A stretch of DNA of 64,000 nucleotides from an uncultured Neomegalonema sp. Its GTDB lineage: Bacteria > Pseudomonadota > Alphaproteobacteria > Rhodobacterales > Rhodobacteraceae. The position numbers were made by a program, and so were the translations under genes. The stretch spans positions 1 to 64,000 of the forward strand of contig CALDSD010000092.1 of assembly GCA_937911325.1 (NCBI GenBank). Direction: 5' to 3'. The notes under the pieces were generated by a model. The model ran no database searches, was not told where the DNA came from, and saw only the letters and a program-made list of their open reading frames with translations. Positions 35,329-44,326 of the stretch are shown here, in pieces; positions within the stretch are counted from its first letter, which is position 1; every line of letters begins with the position of its first letter.

Positions 35329-36294
35329 CTAAAACCGCTCGCGCGCGATCTTGTCCATTTCATCGACCAGCGCCGCCGAAATTCCGGGCTCGGACAAGGC
35401 ATGACCCGCATCTTCAATCATCCGCAGACGGCTGTCCGGCCATGCGGCATGGAGCGCATGTGCGGAAGTGGGCGGGCAAATCATGTCATAGCGGCCCTGA
35501 ACGATTACGCCCGGGATGCCGCGCAGTCTGTCGGCGTGCGCGAGGATCTGGTCGTCTCGCTCCAAGAAGCCGCCATTCTGGAAGTAGTGGTTTTCGATTC
35601 TGGCGAACGCGCGGGCATGCGCGTCGTTCTCAAAACTCGCCAGACGACCGGGGTCTGGCCTAAAGGCGGCCGTGGCGCCTTCCCAACGGCTCCAGGCGCG
35701 GGCGCAAACCAGCTGCTGGGCCATATCATCGCCCATGAGCCGTTTATGGTACGCCGCCACCATATCGTGGCGCTCCTCTTCGGGGATCGGCGCGCAAAAG
35801 GCTTTCCAAAGCTCGGGCCAGAAATGCGCGGCGCCGCCGTTGTAGAACCAGTCGATCTCCCGCCGACGCAGCAAGAAGACGCCGCGCAGCACCAAGGCTT
35901 CGACACGCTCTGGGTGCTTTTGCGCATAGAGGAGCGCAAGCGTCGCGCCCCAGGATCCGCCAAAAACGGTCCATCGCGGGATGTCGAGCTTCTCCCGCAG
36001 GCGCTCGATGTCGTCGACGAGGTCCCAGCTGGTGTTTTCTTCAACGCTGGCCGTGGGGCGCGAGCGGCCGCAGCCGCGCTGGTCGAACAAAACCGCACGG
36101 AACACGTCTGGGTTGAAAAACCGGCGCATGGCCGGGCTGCAGCCGCCGCCCGGGCCCCCGTGCAGGACCACGACCGGGCGGCCGTCGGCGCGTCCAACCT
36201 GTTCGGCATAGAGATTGTGCCGCTCCGACACCTGAAGGCGGAACTGATCGAAGGGTTCGATCGGAGGGTGTAGGCGGCTGCGGGCTGCGTCCAT
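35329..36294 (-). CDS. pip: Prolyl aminopeptidase
   Basis: 321 residues from ATG 36294. Alpha/beta-hydrolase that removes N-terminal proline (peptidase S33). Oxyanion-hole motif LHGGPGGGCSPAMRRFFNP, FDQRGCGRSRP, nucleophile elbow VFGGSWGATLALLYAQ, Asp in IVQGRYDMICPP and His in AGHALSEP; all complete. Cytosolic, no signal peptide. Divergent from ubiG. Confidence 0.95.
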   Translation of the reverse strand: MDAARSRLHPPIEPFDQFRLQVSERHNLYAEQVGRADGRPVVVLHGGPGGGCSPAMRRFFNPDVFRAVLFDQRGCGRSRPTASVEENTSWDLVDDIERLREKLDIPRWTVFGGSWGATLALLYAQKHPERVEALVLRGVFLLRRREIDWFYNGGAAHFWPELWKAFCAPIPEEERHDMVAAYHKRLMGDDMAQQLVCARAWSRWEGATAAFRPDPGRLASFENDAHARAFARIENHYFQNGGFLERDDQILAHADRLRGIPGVIVQGRYDMICPPTSAHALHAAWPDSRLRMIEDAGHALSEPGISAALVDEMDKIARERF

Positions 36295-36443
36295 CAAGGG
36301 GTCTGTTCGTTCTGCTTGGCGGTTAAGAGACGTAAGTGCTCACGGGTTTTGGACATTGGCGCGGCAATCTGGGGGATTGGCGCGCCGCATGCCCTATGTT
36401 TCACGAGGTGTTTCGGCTCGCAAGGTAGCAAAAGGCTGATCAG

Positions 36444-37190
36444 ATGCCAGAGACAGCGCCTCGGATAGATGCGGAAGAGGTCGAGAAATTTGAGGCGATC
36501 GCCGCCGAATGGTGGGATCCAAAAGGTAAGTTTGCGCCATTGCACAAGATGCAGCCGGTGCGTTTGCGCTACTTGGTCGATCAGATCGCCGCTCAATTTG
36601 GCCGCAATCCGGGTGGACCTGAGCCGTTCGACGGTCTCACGGTGGTCGATCTTGGGTGCGGCGGAGGTCTTTTGTGTGAGCCGATGGCGCGACTGGGCGC
36701 GAACGTGCTGGGCGTGGACGCGTCGCATCGGGCGATCTCTGTCGCGCAAGCGCATGCGCAGGACATGGAGCTCGACATCGCATACCGCTGCGCAACCGTT
36801 GAAGAGGTCGCATCGGATGGCTTGGAAGCTGAAGTCGTCCTGGCGATGGAAATCGTCGAGCATCTGCCTGATCCTGGCGCTTTCCTGCTCGACGCGGCGA
36901 AGCTGGTCAAGCCGGGCGGGCTTTTGATCGCATCGACGCTGAACCGGAACGCCAAGAGCTTTCTAAGCGCGATCGTCGGGGCCGAGTATCTTCTGAGCTG
37001 GCTGCCAAGAGGCACCCATGATTGGCGCAAGTTTTTGACCCCGGACGAGCTGGCCGAGAAGATCGAAGCCGCGGGCCTGAAAGTTGTCGACCGCAAAGGC
37101 ATGGTCTATCGACCGATGTCTGACGATTTCGCTCTCAGCAGCTCTGACCTTTCGGTCAACTACGTGATCATGGCGGAGAAGCGGTCTTAA
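36444..37190 (+). CDS. ubiG: Ubiquinone biosynthesis O-methyltransferase
   Basis: 248 residues. SAM-dependent O-methyltransferase acting twice in ubiquinone synthesis. N-terminal EVEKFEAIAAEWWDPKGKFAPLHKMQPVRL is the UbiG family signature; motif I VDLGCGGGLLCEPMARLG, then AMEIVEHLPDP and STLNRNAKSF, with HDWRKFLTPDEL near the end. Length normal. Convergent with imuB, 5 bases between stops. Confidence 0.96.
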   Translation: MPETAPRIDAEEVEKFEAIAAEWWDPKGKFAPLHKMQPVRLRYLVDQIAAQFGRNPGGPEPFDGLTVVDLGCGGGLLCEPMARLGANVLGVDASHRAISVAQAHAQDMELDIAYRCATVEEVASDGLEAEVVLAMEIVEHLPDPGAFLLDAAKLVKPGGLLIASTLNRNAKSFLSAIVGAEYLLSWLPRGTHDWRKFLTPDELAEKIEAAGLKVVDRKGMVYRPMSDDFALSSSDLSVNYVIMAEKRS

Positions 37191-37195
37191 GGACC

Positions 37196-38878
37196 TCAGG
37201 CGAACTCTCCGGCCACGAACCAGCCGGGGGGCTCGGCTTGTGGGGTTCGAAACAGCCAGAGCCTTCGACCGTCCGAGGTCTCCACCCGCCAATAATCGCG
37301 TAGACCTGAACGCCATTCCGGATCATCGAGCCACCATTCGGGCGCGATCCGTTCCGGACCGATCGCTGCGGCGACGCGCCAGGTTTGAGCGCGCCAGCGA
37401 AAGGTCTGGGGAGGGCTGGCGGTCTCTGGCGAAGCCTCGATCACAGGTTCTGGGGCAAAGACGTTCAGAGGTCGGGATGGACGCGCGGCGGCCCACGCAC
37501 GCCAATTGGCGGCCGGCTCCGAGTAGGCGGCGGACGCCACCGTGAACGCCTTTTCGGGCAGATGGCTTTCTGCAGGCGTAAGGCGAGTGATCCGCTCAAA
37601 GCCGATCCTTGCGCCAAGGCGCGTCAGCAGATCATCCAGCGCATCGCGCTTGTGGCGAGGATCGGCGTGATCCGGACCCGCATGCGTCTGGCGCGCGGAC
37701 AACGCCTCCACCTGCACCGCATGCAGCCTCAAAGCGTCGATGCCAAAGCCCGCCTCCAGCGTGTCGATCGCCTTCTCGAACAAAGGCGCGATCCGGCCAG
37801 GGTCGCGCCCCGGCCGGGCGAGCGCGACCTCGACGCTTTGATTGCTGCGATCGACGCGCCGAAGGCTGAGCCGCAGGCGGCGCGCGCCGCGCCCGTCCTG
37901 TTCGAGCCGTGCGCAGAGCCTGGCGAGCAGACGGTCAAGCCCGGCGCGCAAGTCGGCGGTCAGGCCGATCGGCTCGGGCAAGGAGAGCCGTGCGGCGTAT
38001 AGGGGGGCGGGCGCGCGTGGCCCGACGGGCTCCGCCTCGGCGCCCAGAGCCTGGTCGAGCCGGCGGACAGCCCCCGCGCCGAAACGGCGCGCCAGGCTTG
38101 CGCGAGGGAGCATGACCATCTCACCCACGGTTTTGACCCCGAGCCGGGTGAGCCCCTCGATGGCTGCGCTTTCCAACCGCAGAGCCTGAAGCGGGAGAGA
38201 GCTGATCGCGGCGCGCGTGTCGCCCGCGGCGGCGATCACCGGTTGATCGGCTGCGCCTTGCCCAAAGCGGGCCAGCGCCCATGCGGCGCCTTTGCTGTCG
38301 GCGGCGGCCAGCTGTGCGCTGAGACCCATGCGAAGCAACCGCACGCGGATCTCTTCGAGCATCTCCGCCTCGCCTCCGAAAAGGTGCGCGCAGCCAGTGA
38401 TGTCGAGCGCCAACGCGCCTTGTCCCGTCACGCGATCCATGTCGCGCCGCGGATTGCGCGCGTCGAACCCGAGGCGTTCCTGAGCCATCCCGTCGTGATC
38501 TTCGTCGTCGCCGACCCAAGGGCTGTAGCGTTGCGCCCAGCGGCGCAGACCTGCATGGAACATTGTCTCTGCCCCGGGGTCGAGCAGCTCGGTCCGTAAA
38601 TCAGGGCAGAGCGCCCGGGCGTCGGCCTGTCCCATGCCACGCCGAAGCCCCCGTGCTTCCGCGCCTATGCTGAGGCTGACGATGCGCAGCGCGTTGCGGG
38701 CTTCGGCCAAGACTGCGAAGGGCGTCTCTGCTGCGAGGGCCTCACGCCGCAGACCGCGCTCCGCCGCCTGACGGGGCAGCCAGAGCGAAGCGATCCTGCG
38801 CGTCGTTCGGCTCGACGAGCGACGGGTGGTCTTGGGTAAGCGAGTGGTCTTGGGCAGGATGTGTTTCGGATGGCTCAT
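37196..38878 (-). CDS. imuB: ImuB, catalytically inactive Y-family polymerase-like mutasome protein
   Basis: 560 residues. Y-family polymerase-like protein that recruits the DnaE2 polymerase to the beta clamp in SOS mutagenesis. The family's RRIASLWLPRQAAER appears after a 27-residue Thr/Arg/Lys-rich leader; LALDITGCAHLFGG and IEGLTRLGVKTVGEMVMLPRASLARRFG match ImuB and Y-family thumb regions. The acidic active-site set of true Y polymerases is not evident. Its start lies inside imuA, a 137-bp overlap in another frame. dnaE2 is not adjacent. Confidence 0.9.
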   Translation of the reverse strand: MSHPKHILPKTTRLPKTTRRSSSRTTRRIASLWLPRQAAERGLRREALAAETPFAVLAEARNALRIVSLSIGAEARGLRRGMGQADARALCPDLRTELLDPGAETMFHAGLRRWAQRYSPWVGDDEDHDGMAQERLGFDARNPRRDMDRVTGQGALALDITGCAHLFGGEAEMLEEIRVRLLRMGLSAQLAAADSKGAAWALARFGQGAADQPVIAAAGDTRAAISSLPLQALRLESAAIEGLTRLGVKTVGEMVMLPRASLARRFGAGAVRRLDQALGAEAEPVGPRAPAPLYAARLSLPEPIGLTADLRAGLDRLLARLCARLEQDGRGARRLRLSLRRVDRSNQSVEVALARPGRDPGRIAPLFEKAIDTLEAGFGIDALRLHAVQVEALSARQTHAGPDHADPRHKRDALDDLLTRLGARIGFERITRLTPAESHLPEKAFTVASAAYSEPAANWRAWAAARPSRPLNVFAPEPVIEASPETASPPQTFRWRAQTWRVAAAIGPERIAPEWWLDDPEWRSGLRDYWRVETSDGRRLWLFRTPQAEPPGWFVAGEFA

Positions 38879-39560
38879 GTGGCAGGCTCCAGTTGGGCCA
38901 ACCGCCCCTCTCTGAACTCAGCTTTTCAGCCTTCAACTCCCGGCGGTTCCAGCGAAGCGCCCAGTCTCCGACAGGGCCGCGCTTGTTTTTCAGGCAACGC
39001 CAAACCCAGACACGGTCTAGACGGCCGGCGCTCCAGCTCGGTGCCGCCTCGCAGCGCCATCGGGTTTCCGCAGCGTTCGCAGGCGTGCGACCATTGGGAG
39101 GGGCTGGGTAAAGCAACAGGCCCAGCGCGCCGCCGGCCTCCGCCGCGAGCTGTAATCTGCGCGATGCGGTCAGGTCGGCGACGGTCGCAGGCTCCGCGAC
39201 GACCAGCGGCGCAGCGCCGCTGCGCAGGCATTCCTCCGCCGCCCAAAACACGTCGATGGGCTGGCGCGCCTCGAGCAGGATCAAGCGGCCGGGATCAAAG
39301 AAGTCCGCCAATCCGTATGGATCCAGGCGCGTGGAGGCGCCTCTGTTGCGGCGCCTGGGCGGCTGAGAAACCCAAATTACGGCGTCGTCTGGGGTCGCGC
39401 GGCCGCGCTCATGCCGCGCGCCGGTCGGTTGGGCGACGGCCTGCAGGGCAGCGAAGGCGCGTACGGAGGCTGTGACGCCAATACCTGATGTGCTGTCGCC
39501 GCTGATCACTTCATGTACGCGGCCTCGCTTCAGGAGGGGCAGCTCGTCTGGCCAGATCAT
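38742..39560 (-). CDS. imuA: ImuA, RecA-like SOS mutasome protein
   Basis: 272 residues from ATG 39560. RecA-related/SulA-like protein without a clear Walker A; it works with ImuB and DnaE2 in error-prone repair. Visible: GRVHEVISGDSTSGIGVTASVRAF at the N-terminus, LILLEARQPIDVFWAAEECLRSGA and DLTASRRLQLAAEAGGALGLLLYP in the core, and a WRCEAAPS-x-RLDRVWVW strand pair. The C-terminal tail is rich in Gln/Asp/His and lies over the imuB start. A LexA box lies 48-62 bases upstream. Confidence 0.9.
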   Translation of the reverse strand: MIWPDELPLLKRGRVHEVISGDSTSGIGVTASVRAFAALQAVAQPTGARHERGRATPDDAVIWVSQPPRRRNRGASTRLDPYGLADFFDPGRLILLEARQPIDVFWAAEECLRSGAAPLVVAEPATVADLTASRRLQLAAEAGGALGLLLYPAPPNGRTPANAAETRWRCEAAPSWSAGRLDRVWVWRCLKNKRGPVGDWALRWNRRELKAEKLSSERGGWPNWSLPHEPSETHPAQDHSLTQDHPSLVEPNDAQDRFALAAPSGGGARSAA

Positions 39561-39607
39561 TGCAAGCACCACTGTCGATTCGAGTTTGCTGATAGTGCGC
39601 CAGACTA

Positions 39608-39622
39608 GAACAAAAAAAGAAC
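39608..39622 (-). promoter_or_regulatory. LexA (SOS) box of alphaproteobacterial type
   Basis: On the minus strand GTTC, seven T residues, GTTC: an exact GTTC-N7-GTTC alphaproteobacterial LexA operator. It lies 48-62 bases upstream of the imuA start and 47 bases from the divergent start at 39669, so it mainly explains SOS control of imuA-imuB and could also affect the divergent gene. Confidence 0.85.
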
Positions 39623-39668
39623 AAAACAAGCCTTGTATGTTCGGAGCCAATGAAGGACACAGCCCGAT

Positions 39669-41933
39669 ATGTTGTTTGCCGAGTTTGACGAATGGATGCG
39701 GGATCGCGTCCTGCCGCTATGGTCAGGCGCGGGGCGCGACGCGAATGGCGCTTTCTACGAAAGTCTGACTCTCGATGGCGCGCCAGATATCGACGCTGTG
39801 CGGCGCGTCAGGGTTCAGTTTCGGCAAATCTATGTTTATGCCTGCGCGTATACGCTTGGCATAGCGCCCGACGGGCTACAGATCGCGCGGACCGCCTTCG
39901 ACCGGGTGCGGGAGGACGCCTGGGCTCCGGACGGCGCGCCAGGCTGGACACATCTTCAAAACCCAGACGGCACGGTGCTCGACGCCTCGCGCGACGCTTA
40001 TGACCAAGCCTTTTCCCTTCTCGCGATGGCGTGGCTCTATCGGGCGCAGCCTGATCCCGAGATCCGAAAGGCCATCGACCAAACCGTCGCCTTCCTAGAT
40101 ACGGGCTTCGCCGCTCGCTCCGGCGGGTGGTGGGAGCGGGCAGACACGGAGATCGATCTGCGTCGTCAGAATCCGCATATGCACGCTTTGGAAGCGATGA
40201 TGGCGCTCTACGAGGCGACCGGGGAGCGAGATTTTCTCGATCGAGCGCGCGAGATCTATCACCTTTTCGCCGCCCGGTTTTACAGCTGGTCTGACCACGT
40301 GGTGATCGAGTATTTCGACCTCGATTGGCGACCCGCGGCGCCTGCCTATCAGCGGCTCGAGCCCGGCCATATGGCCGAGTGGGTATACCTGTTGCGAGAG
40401 TACGAGCGGTTGACGGGGGAAAACGTCGACGCGTTGGCGAACCCGCTGTTCGAGCGGGCTCTCGAACTCGGCGTTACGCAGGATCCCAGCGGTCGCTTTC
40501 TCATGGACGAGCTTGATCTTTCGGGCGCGCTGACAAAGCAAACGCGTCGACTATGGCCGCAGACCGAGCGTGTTAAAGCGACGTTAGCGCAGTATCGAGC
40601 GAACGGCGGCCAGGCGCTGCGCAGCGCGGCGGAACAAGCGCTTGAGGAGTTGCGGGACGAGTATCTGTCGAACGTTGTCCCCGGCGGTTGGCGAGACGCC
40701 TTTTCAAAGGACGGCGCTTTCGTCGCACAGGACATTCCCGCCAGCACGCTGTACCATCTTTTTTCAATGTATGTGTTGGTTCGCGACCTGCTCAGCAGGC
40801 GTCCGCGTAAGCCGCTGAACAACGGTGCGAGTGAGGAAACAAGTTCGATGGCGGCTGACGCGACCAAGAACGATTGTCCAAAGATCGTGCCCGCGTTGCT
40901 CGCAGGAGGTAAAGGTTCAAGGCTTTGGCCCCTTTCGACCTCGAACACGCCAAAACAGTTCCAGCCGCTGATGGGAGAAAGGACTCTGCTGCAGGAGACC
41001 TTGAAGAGGGTCGCCGATCCGAGCGTTTTTGCAACGCCTGTCATCATCTGCGGTCGCGAGCACGAGGGGTTCGTTTTGGACCAAGGCGGCGAGTCGTCGC
41101 GAACGATCGTCATCGAGCCGGCTGGGCGGAATTCGGCGCCGGCGGCAGGCGTCGCAGCGGAGATCGTGGTTGCAGAGGACCCGCAGGCGCTTGTGCTGAT
41201 CATCCCGTCCGATCAAATGATCCGAGAAACTGCTTTGTTCCGCCAACTCGTCGCCGGCGCTTCGACCGCGGCTAGAGAAGGATACATCGTAACATTTGGG
41301 ATCACACCGACCCGCCCAGAGACAGGCTACGGCTACATCCGTGCCGGCGAGCCTCTAGGGCGGGGAGGCGCGTTCACGGTGGACGCTTTTATCGAGAAGC
41401 CGGACCTCCCTTCGGCGCGTGCGTATGCGGCGTCCGGATCCTATCTCTGGAACAGCGGGATGTTTTTGTTCCGAGCCGCTGATTTTCTCGAAGAGATGCA
41501 GACCCATCAGCCCCAGATGCGCGCGGCGGTATCGAACGCCGTGGCGAAAGCCGCTCGAGATGGCGATATCATCCGCCTAGACGAGGCGGCTTTCGCAGCG
41601 TCCCCCAGCGACTCGATCGACTATGCGATCATGGAGAAGACCGAACGCGCCGCGGTGTGCCCGGCGGCGTTGACGTGGAGCGATATCGGGTCATGGGACG
41701 CGCTGGCCGATGCGCAGGTTAGCGATGAGGACGGCAACACGGCGCTCGGCAGTGTGGCGATGCTGGACTGCCAGAACGTCTATGCGCGCACTGATAAAAC
41801 ACGGATCGCCGCGGTGGGCGTTCAGGACCTTGTTGTGGTCAGCGTCGGCGACACGCTCTTGATCGCGCATCGCGGCGCTACTCAACGAGTGAAAGAGGTC
41901 GCCGAACTGATCAACGGCGACCACGAGGACTAG
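39669..41933 (+). CDS. Fusion: AGE-family sugar isomerase/epimerase + mannose-1-phosphate guanylyltransferase
   Basis: 754 residues. Residues 1 to about 385 form an (alpha/alpha)6-barrel AGE-type domain (FRQIYVYACAYTLGI, YDQAFSLLAMAWLYRA, PHMHALEAMMALYEATGE, EPGHMAEWVYLLREYERLTG), the class including bacterial mannose-6-phosphate isomerases. From about 405 on it is ManC-like: ALLAGGKGSRLWPLS with the GGKGSRLWP nucleotide loop, TPKQFQPL, FIEKPD and SGMFLFRA. Together these would turn fructose-6-phosphate into mannose-6-phosphate and mannose-1-phosphate into GDP-mannose, lacking only a phosphomannomutase. An in-frame ATG at 40848 with GAGGAA upstream could also give ManC alone. No cupin (type II PMI) domain follows. 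Confidence 0.88.
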   Translation: MLFAEFDEWMRDRVLPLWSGAGRDANGAFYESLTLDGAPDIDAVRRVRVQFRQIYVYACAYTLGIAPDGLQIARTAFDRVREDAWAPDGAPGWTHLQNPDGTVLDASRDAYDQAFSLLAMAWLYRAQPDPEIRKAIDQTVAFLDTGFAARSGGWWERADTEIDLRRQNPHMHALEAMMALYEATGERDFLDRAREIYHLFAARFYSWSDHVVIEYFDLDWRPAAPAYQRLEPGHMAEWVYLLREYERLTGENVDALANPLFERALELGVTQDPSGRFLMDELDLSGALTKQTRRLWPQTERVKATLAQYRANGGQALRSAAEQALEELRDEYLSNVVPGGWRDAFSKDGAFVAQDIPASTLYHLFSMYVLVRDLLSRRPRKPLNNGASEETSSMAADATKNDCPKIVPALLAGGKGSRLWPLSTSNTPKQFQPLMGERTLLQETLKRVADPSVFATPVIICGREHEGFVLDQGGESSRTIVIEPAGRNSAPAAGVAAEIVVAEDPQALVLIIPSDQMIRETALFRQLVAGASTAAREGYIVTFGITPTRPETGYGYIRAGEPLGRGGAFTVDAFIEKPDLPSARAYAASGSYLWNSGMFLFRAADFLEEMQTHQPQMRAAVSNAVAKAARDGDIIRLDEAAFAASPSDSIDYAIMEKTERAAVCPAALTWSDIGSWDALADAQVSDEDGNTALGSVAMLDCQNVYARTDKTRIAAVGVQDLVVVSVGDTLLIAHRGATQRVKEVAELINGDHED

Positions 41934-41951
41934 GTCCCGAGCGTGGGGTGG

Positions 41952-42809
41952 TCAGGCCGGAAGCGAGCCTTGCTGGGCCGCGTCGATGTAGAGTTCCCTC
42001 AAACGCTTTGCGATCGGCCCCGGCGTCGCGTCGCCGATCTCATGTCCGTCGATCTCGATCACCGGCGTTACGAAAGAGCTGGCGGACGTCATGAACGCTT
42101 CCTGTGCGTCATAGGCCTCTTCCGGAGTGAACGAGCGCTCTTCGATCTTCAGCTGACACTCCGCAGCAAGCTGAAGCGTCGCTTTCCGGGTGATCCCGTG
42201 CAGGATGTCGTTTGAGAGCTGACGCGTGACCAGAACGCCGTCCTTGGTGACGATGAACGTGTTGTTCGAACTCCCCTCGGTGACATGCCCGTCCTCCACC
42301 ATCCACGCATCGTCGGCGCCTTTCTCGGCGGCCTGTGCTTTGGCCCAAGAGGCGGGAAGCAAGTTGACGGTCTTGATGTCGCGGCGCTTCCAACGCAGAT
42401 CCGGCACGGTGGCGACGCGCAGCCCTTTTTGCGCCGAAGCGCTGCCGGTGATGGATTTCGCCTGCGTGAACATGACGAGGCTTGGCTCGGCGTCGGTCGG
42501 CCAGTCGAAACTGCGTTCAGCAGCTCCGCGAGTAATCTGCAGATAGACCATCCCCTCTGTCAGATCGTTCCGTTTGATCAGTTCTTGCTGGATCTCTTCG
42601 ATTTCAGCGTCAGACGCGGGTCTGGCGATCGACAGTTCGTCCAGCGAGCGTTGCAACCGGACCAAGTGCGCCTGATTGTCGATGAGCGCGCCGTCGAGCA
42701 CGCTCGAAACTTCGTAAACGCCATCCCCGAACAAGAACCCTCGGTCGAAGACAGAAATTTTTGCTTGGTCTTCTGGCAGATACTCGCCGTTCACGTAGAC
42801 AATGCGCAT
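41952..42809 (-). CDS. dat: D-amino-acid aminotransferase
   Basis: 285 residues from ATG 42809 (GGGAG upstream). Class IV PLP aminotransferase. VYVNGEYLPEDQAKISVFDRGFLFGDGVYEV is the D-alanine aminotransferase-type N-terminus; the PLP lysine lies in RRDIKTVNLLP; AWMVEDGHVTEGSSNNTFIV and TSASSFVTPV follow. Branched-chain aminotransferase-type relatives share this fold, but the D-AAT signature fits best. It may supply D-alanine or D-glutamate for the wall. Convergent with the fusion gene. Confidence 0.88.
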   Translation of the reverse strand: MRIVYVNGEYLPEDQAKISVFDRGFLFGDGVYEVSSVLDGALIDNQAHLVRLQRSLDELSIARPASDAEIEEIQQELIKRNDLTEGMVYLQITRGAAERSFDWPTDAEPSLVMFTQAKSITGSASAQKGLRVATVPDLRWKRRDIKTVNLLPASWAKAQAAEKGADDAWMVEDGHVTEGSSNNTFIVTKDGVLVTRQLSNDILHGITRKATLQLAAECQLKIEERSFTPEEAYDAQEAFMTSASSFVTPVIEIDGHEIGDATPGPIAKRLRELYIDAAQQGSLPA

Positions 42810-42839
42810 GGTGGCTCCCACTAAATTCGAAGGCAGACG

Positions 42840-43082
42840 CTACGCCTCGCGGCCATGCGCGACAAGACGCTTCCGGATCTCGGCGCTCTCCGGCGCATTC
42901 GCCTCCAGCGCGTGGACGTAAGCATGAACCAGATAGAAGCAGGCGGCCTCCAGGTCGCCGCCAGCCTCCTTTGCGTCGGCCGCCATGGCGTAGAGCCTGG
43001 CCAATCGGGCGCCATCGCGCGCGTCGTGGGCGGCGATCAGGGCGGCGCCGAGCTTCTCATCGTCAATCGATTCAGCGCGCAA
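42840..43082 (-). CDS. Small helical protein coupled to the Rieske gene
   Basis: 80 residues from TTG 43082, starting 7 bases after the stop of the Rieske oxygenase gene, so it may be translated by coupling. Helical, acidic, with LGAALIAAHDARDGARLARLYAMAADAKEAGGDLEAACFYLVHAYVHALE looking like a tetratricopeptide-like hairpin. No named family recognised and the TTG start has no strong ribosome binding site; an internal ATG would remove nearly half. Length and position suggest an accessory protein. Confidence 0.55.
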   Translation of the reverse strand: MRAESIDDEKLGAALIAAHDARDGARLARLYAMAADAKEAGGDLEAACFYLVHAYVHALEANAPESAEIRKRLVAHGREA

Positions 43083-43089
43083 CGCAGGC

Positions 43090-44256
43090 TCAGGTCGTCA
43101 GGCGGCGCGCGACCCAGTCATGGAAGACATGGGTCGGTTCATCCATGGCCGGCGAGAACTTGCCGCCGTCAAAGTTCGGTGCGGCGCGGCCCTTTTGCAT
43201 GCCTTCGACGACGAACACGTCCTCGACAAAAACCTCTTTCCACATTTTGGCGTTCGCAGCCCTCAAGTCGGCCATGTCGTCGGCCATCGCATCCGAATGC
43301 GCATACAAGATTTCCACATGCTCAACCGTGTGATCGACGCTCTTTGGCTCGAGCAAGATCGCGAAGACATGGTCGCGCTGGACGCCGATCATGACGTTTG
43401 GAAAGGCCGTCACGTATTCGCCGCCGGTGTCCCACTTCTCTGACAGGCCGTCAAAGTTGGGAAACGCGCGGCCATCATCCGACAGTTGCGGATTGTAGAC
43501 GAGCGTCCCCTGGCCGGAGAACTTTCCATACTCGCAGATGTTGTAATGGTCCTCGAGCCTTGAATAGCTGTTCAACCCCGGATGGACCCATGGCAGGTGA
43601 TAGCTCTCCGAGTAGTTCTCGACCGCGAGTTTCCAGTTCGTCTTCACGTCGAGCTTGAACGAGCTGTCGGCGCCAGAATGGTGGAGCGGTTGGTCAAACT
43701 CGGCCCAGCGCGCCAGCAGATCCGCGTTCGCTTCCTCAAACGGCGCCGCGTCGCCTGAAACGTTGACGAAAACGACGCCCATCCAGATGTGGCTGCGGAC
43801 TTCGTTCAAGCCGAGCTCGTCGCGTTTGATGTCTGGGTGCAGGTTCTGGCCGGGACCGCCGACATGCGGCGTCGAGACAAGTTTGCCAGCGGTCGAATAG
43901 CACCACGAATGATAGGGGCAGCGCACAGCGCCTTCGATCTTGCGGGCCTCTTCGACGAGGATCATGCCGCGATGGCGGCAAACGTTTTCGAACACGCGCA
44001 GGACGCCTTGCTTGTCCCGCAACATCAGCAGCGGCGCGCCGAGGAAATCCACGGGGCGCGCGTCGCCCGGCTCGGGCGCGTCATGCGCGAAGCCCAGACC
44101 CGCCCATCCGTTGAAAAAGACCTTTCGTTTCTCAAGGTCGAAAAGCGCGTCATCGGTGTAGTACGCGTTGGGCAATCCTCGGGCGACGTCGACCGGTTGG
44201 AGAACCGGGTCCAAGGAAGGGGCGTCGACCAATGTTTTTTGATCCAGAGGCGCCAT
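43090..44256 (-). CDS. Rieske non-haem iron oxygenase, alpha subunit
   Basis: 388 residues, with GGAGATTG before ATG 44256. Rieske [2Fe-2S] ligands in CRHRG and CPYHSW (residues about 93-118) and mononuclear iron site in ENYSESYHLPWVHPGLNSY (E/H/H plus a later Asp). It resembles the choline/betaine/carnitine-type ring-hydroxylating oxygenase group, though the substrate cannot be read from sequence. A ferredoxin/reductase partner is not nearby. A 16-bp palindrome lies 55 bases upstream. Confidence 0.88.
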   Translation of the reverse strand: MAPLDQKTLVDAPSLDPVLQPVDVARGLPNAYYTDDALFDLEKRKVFFNGWAGLGFAHDAPEPGDARPVDFLGAPLLMLRDKQGVLRVFENVCRHRGMILVEEARKIEGAVRCPYHSWCYSTAGKLVSTPHVGGPGQNLHPDIKRDELGLNEVRSHIWMGVVFVNVSGDAAPFEEANADLLARWAEFDQPLHHSGADSSFKLDVKTNWKLAVENYSESYHLPWVHPGLNSYSRLEDHYNICEYGKFSGQGTLVYNPQLSDDGRAFPNFDGLSEKWDTGGEYVTAFPNVMIGVQRDHVFAILLEPKSVDHTVEHVEILYAHSDAMADDMADLRAANAKMWKEVFVEDVFVVEGMQKGRAAPNFDGGKFSPAMDEPTHVFHDWVARRLTT

Positions 44257-44310
44257 GGGTCAATCTCCGTTCGAGCATCGAAACTGCGCTAAGCTTCGAT
44301 TTCATAACAC

Positions 44311-44326
44311 TGGACACTGGTGTCCA
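44311..44326. promoter_or_regulatory. Perfect palindrome, probable operator (TGGACAC-TG-GTGTCCA)
   Basis: Seven-base arms around TG, 55 bases upstream of the Rieske oxygenase start and 163 bases upstream of the divergent CDP-alcohol phosphatidyltransferase. Shape and position fit a dimeric TetR/MarR-type repressor operator; no such regulator gene is in the window next to it. Confidence 0.5.

Noticed and set aside
36294-36863. 189-codon minus-strand frame opposite ubiG
   Set aside because: ubiG is clear; the antisense frame has no recognisable content.
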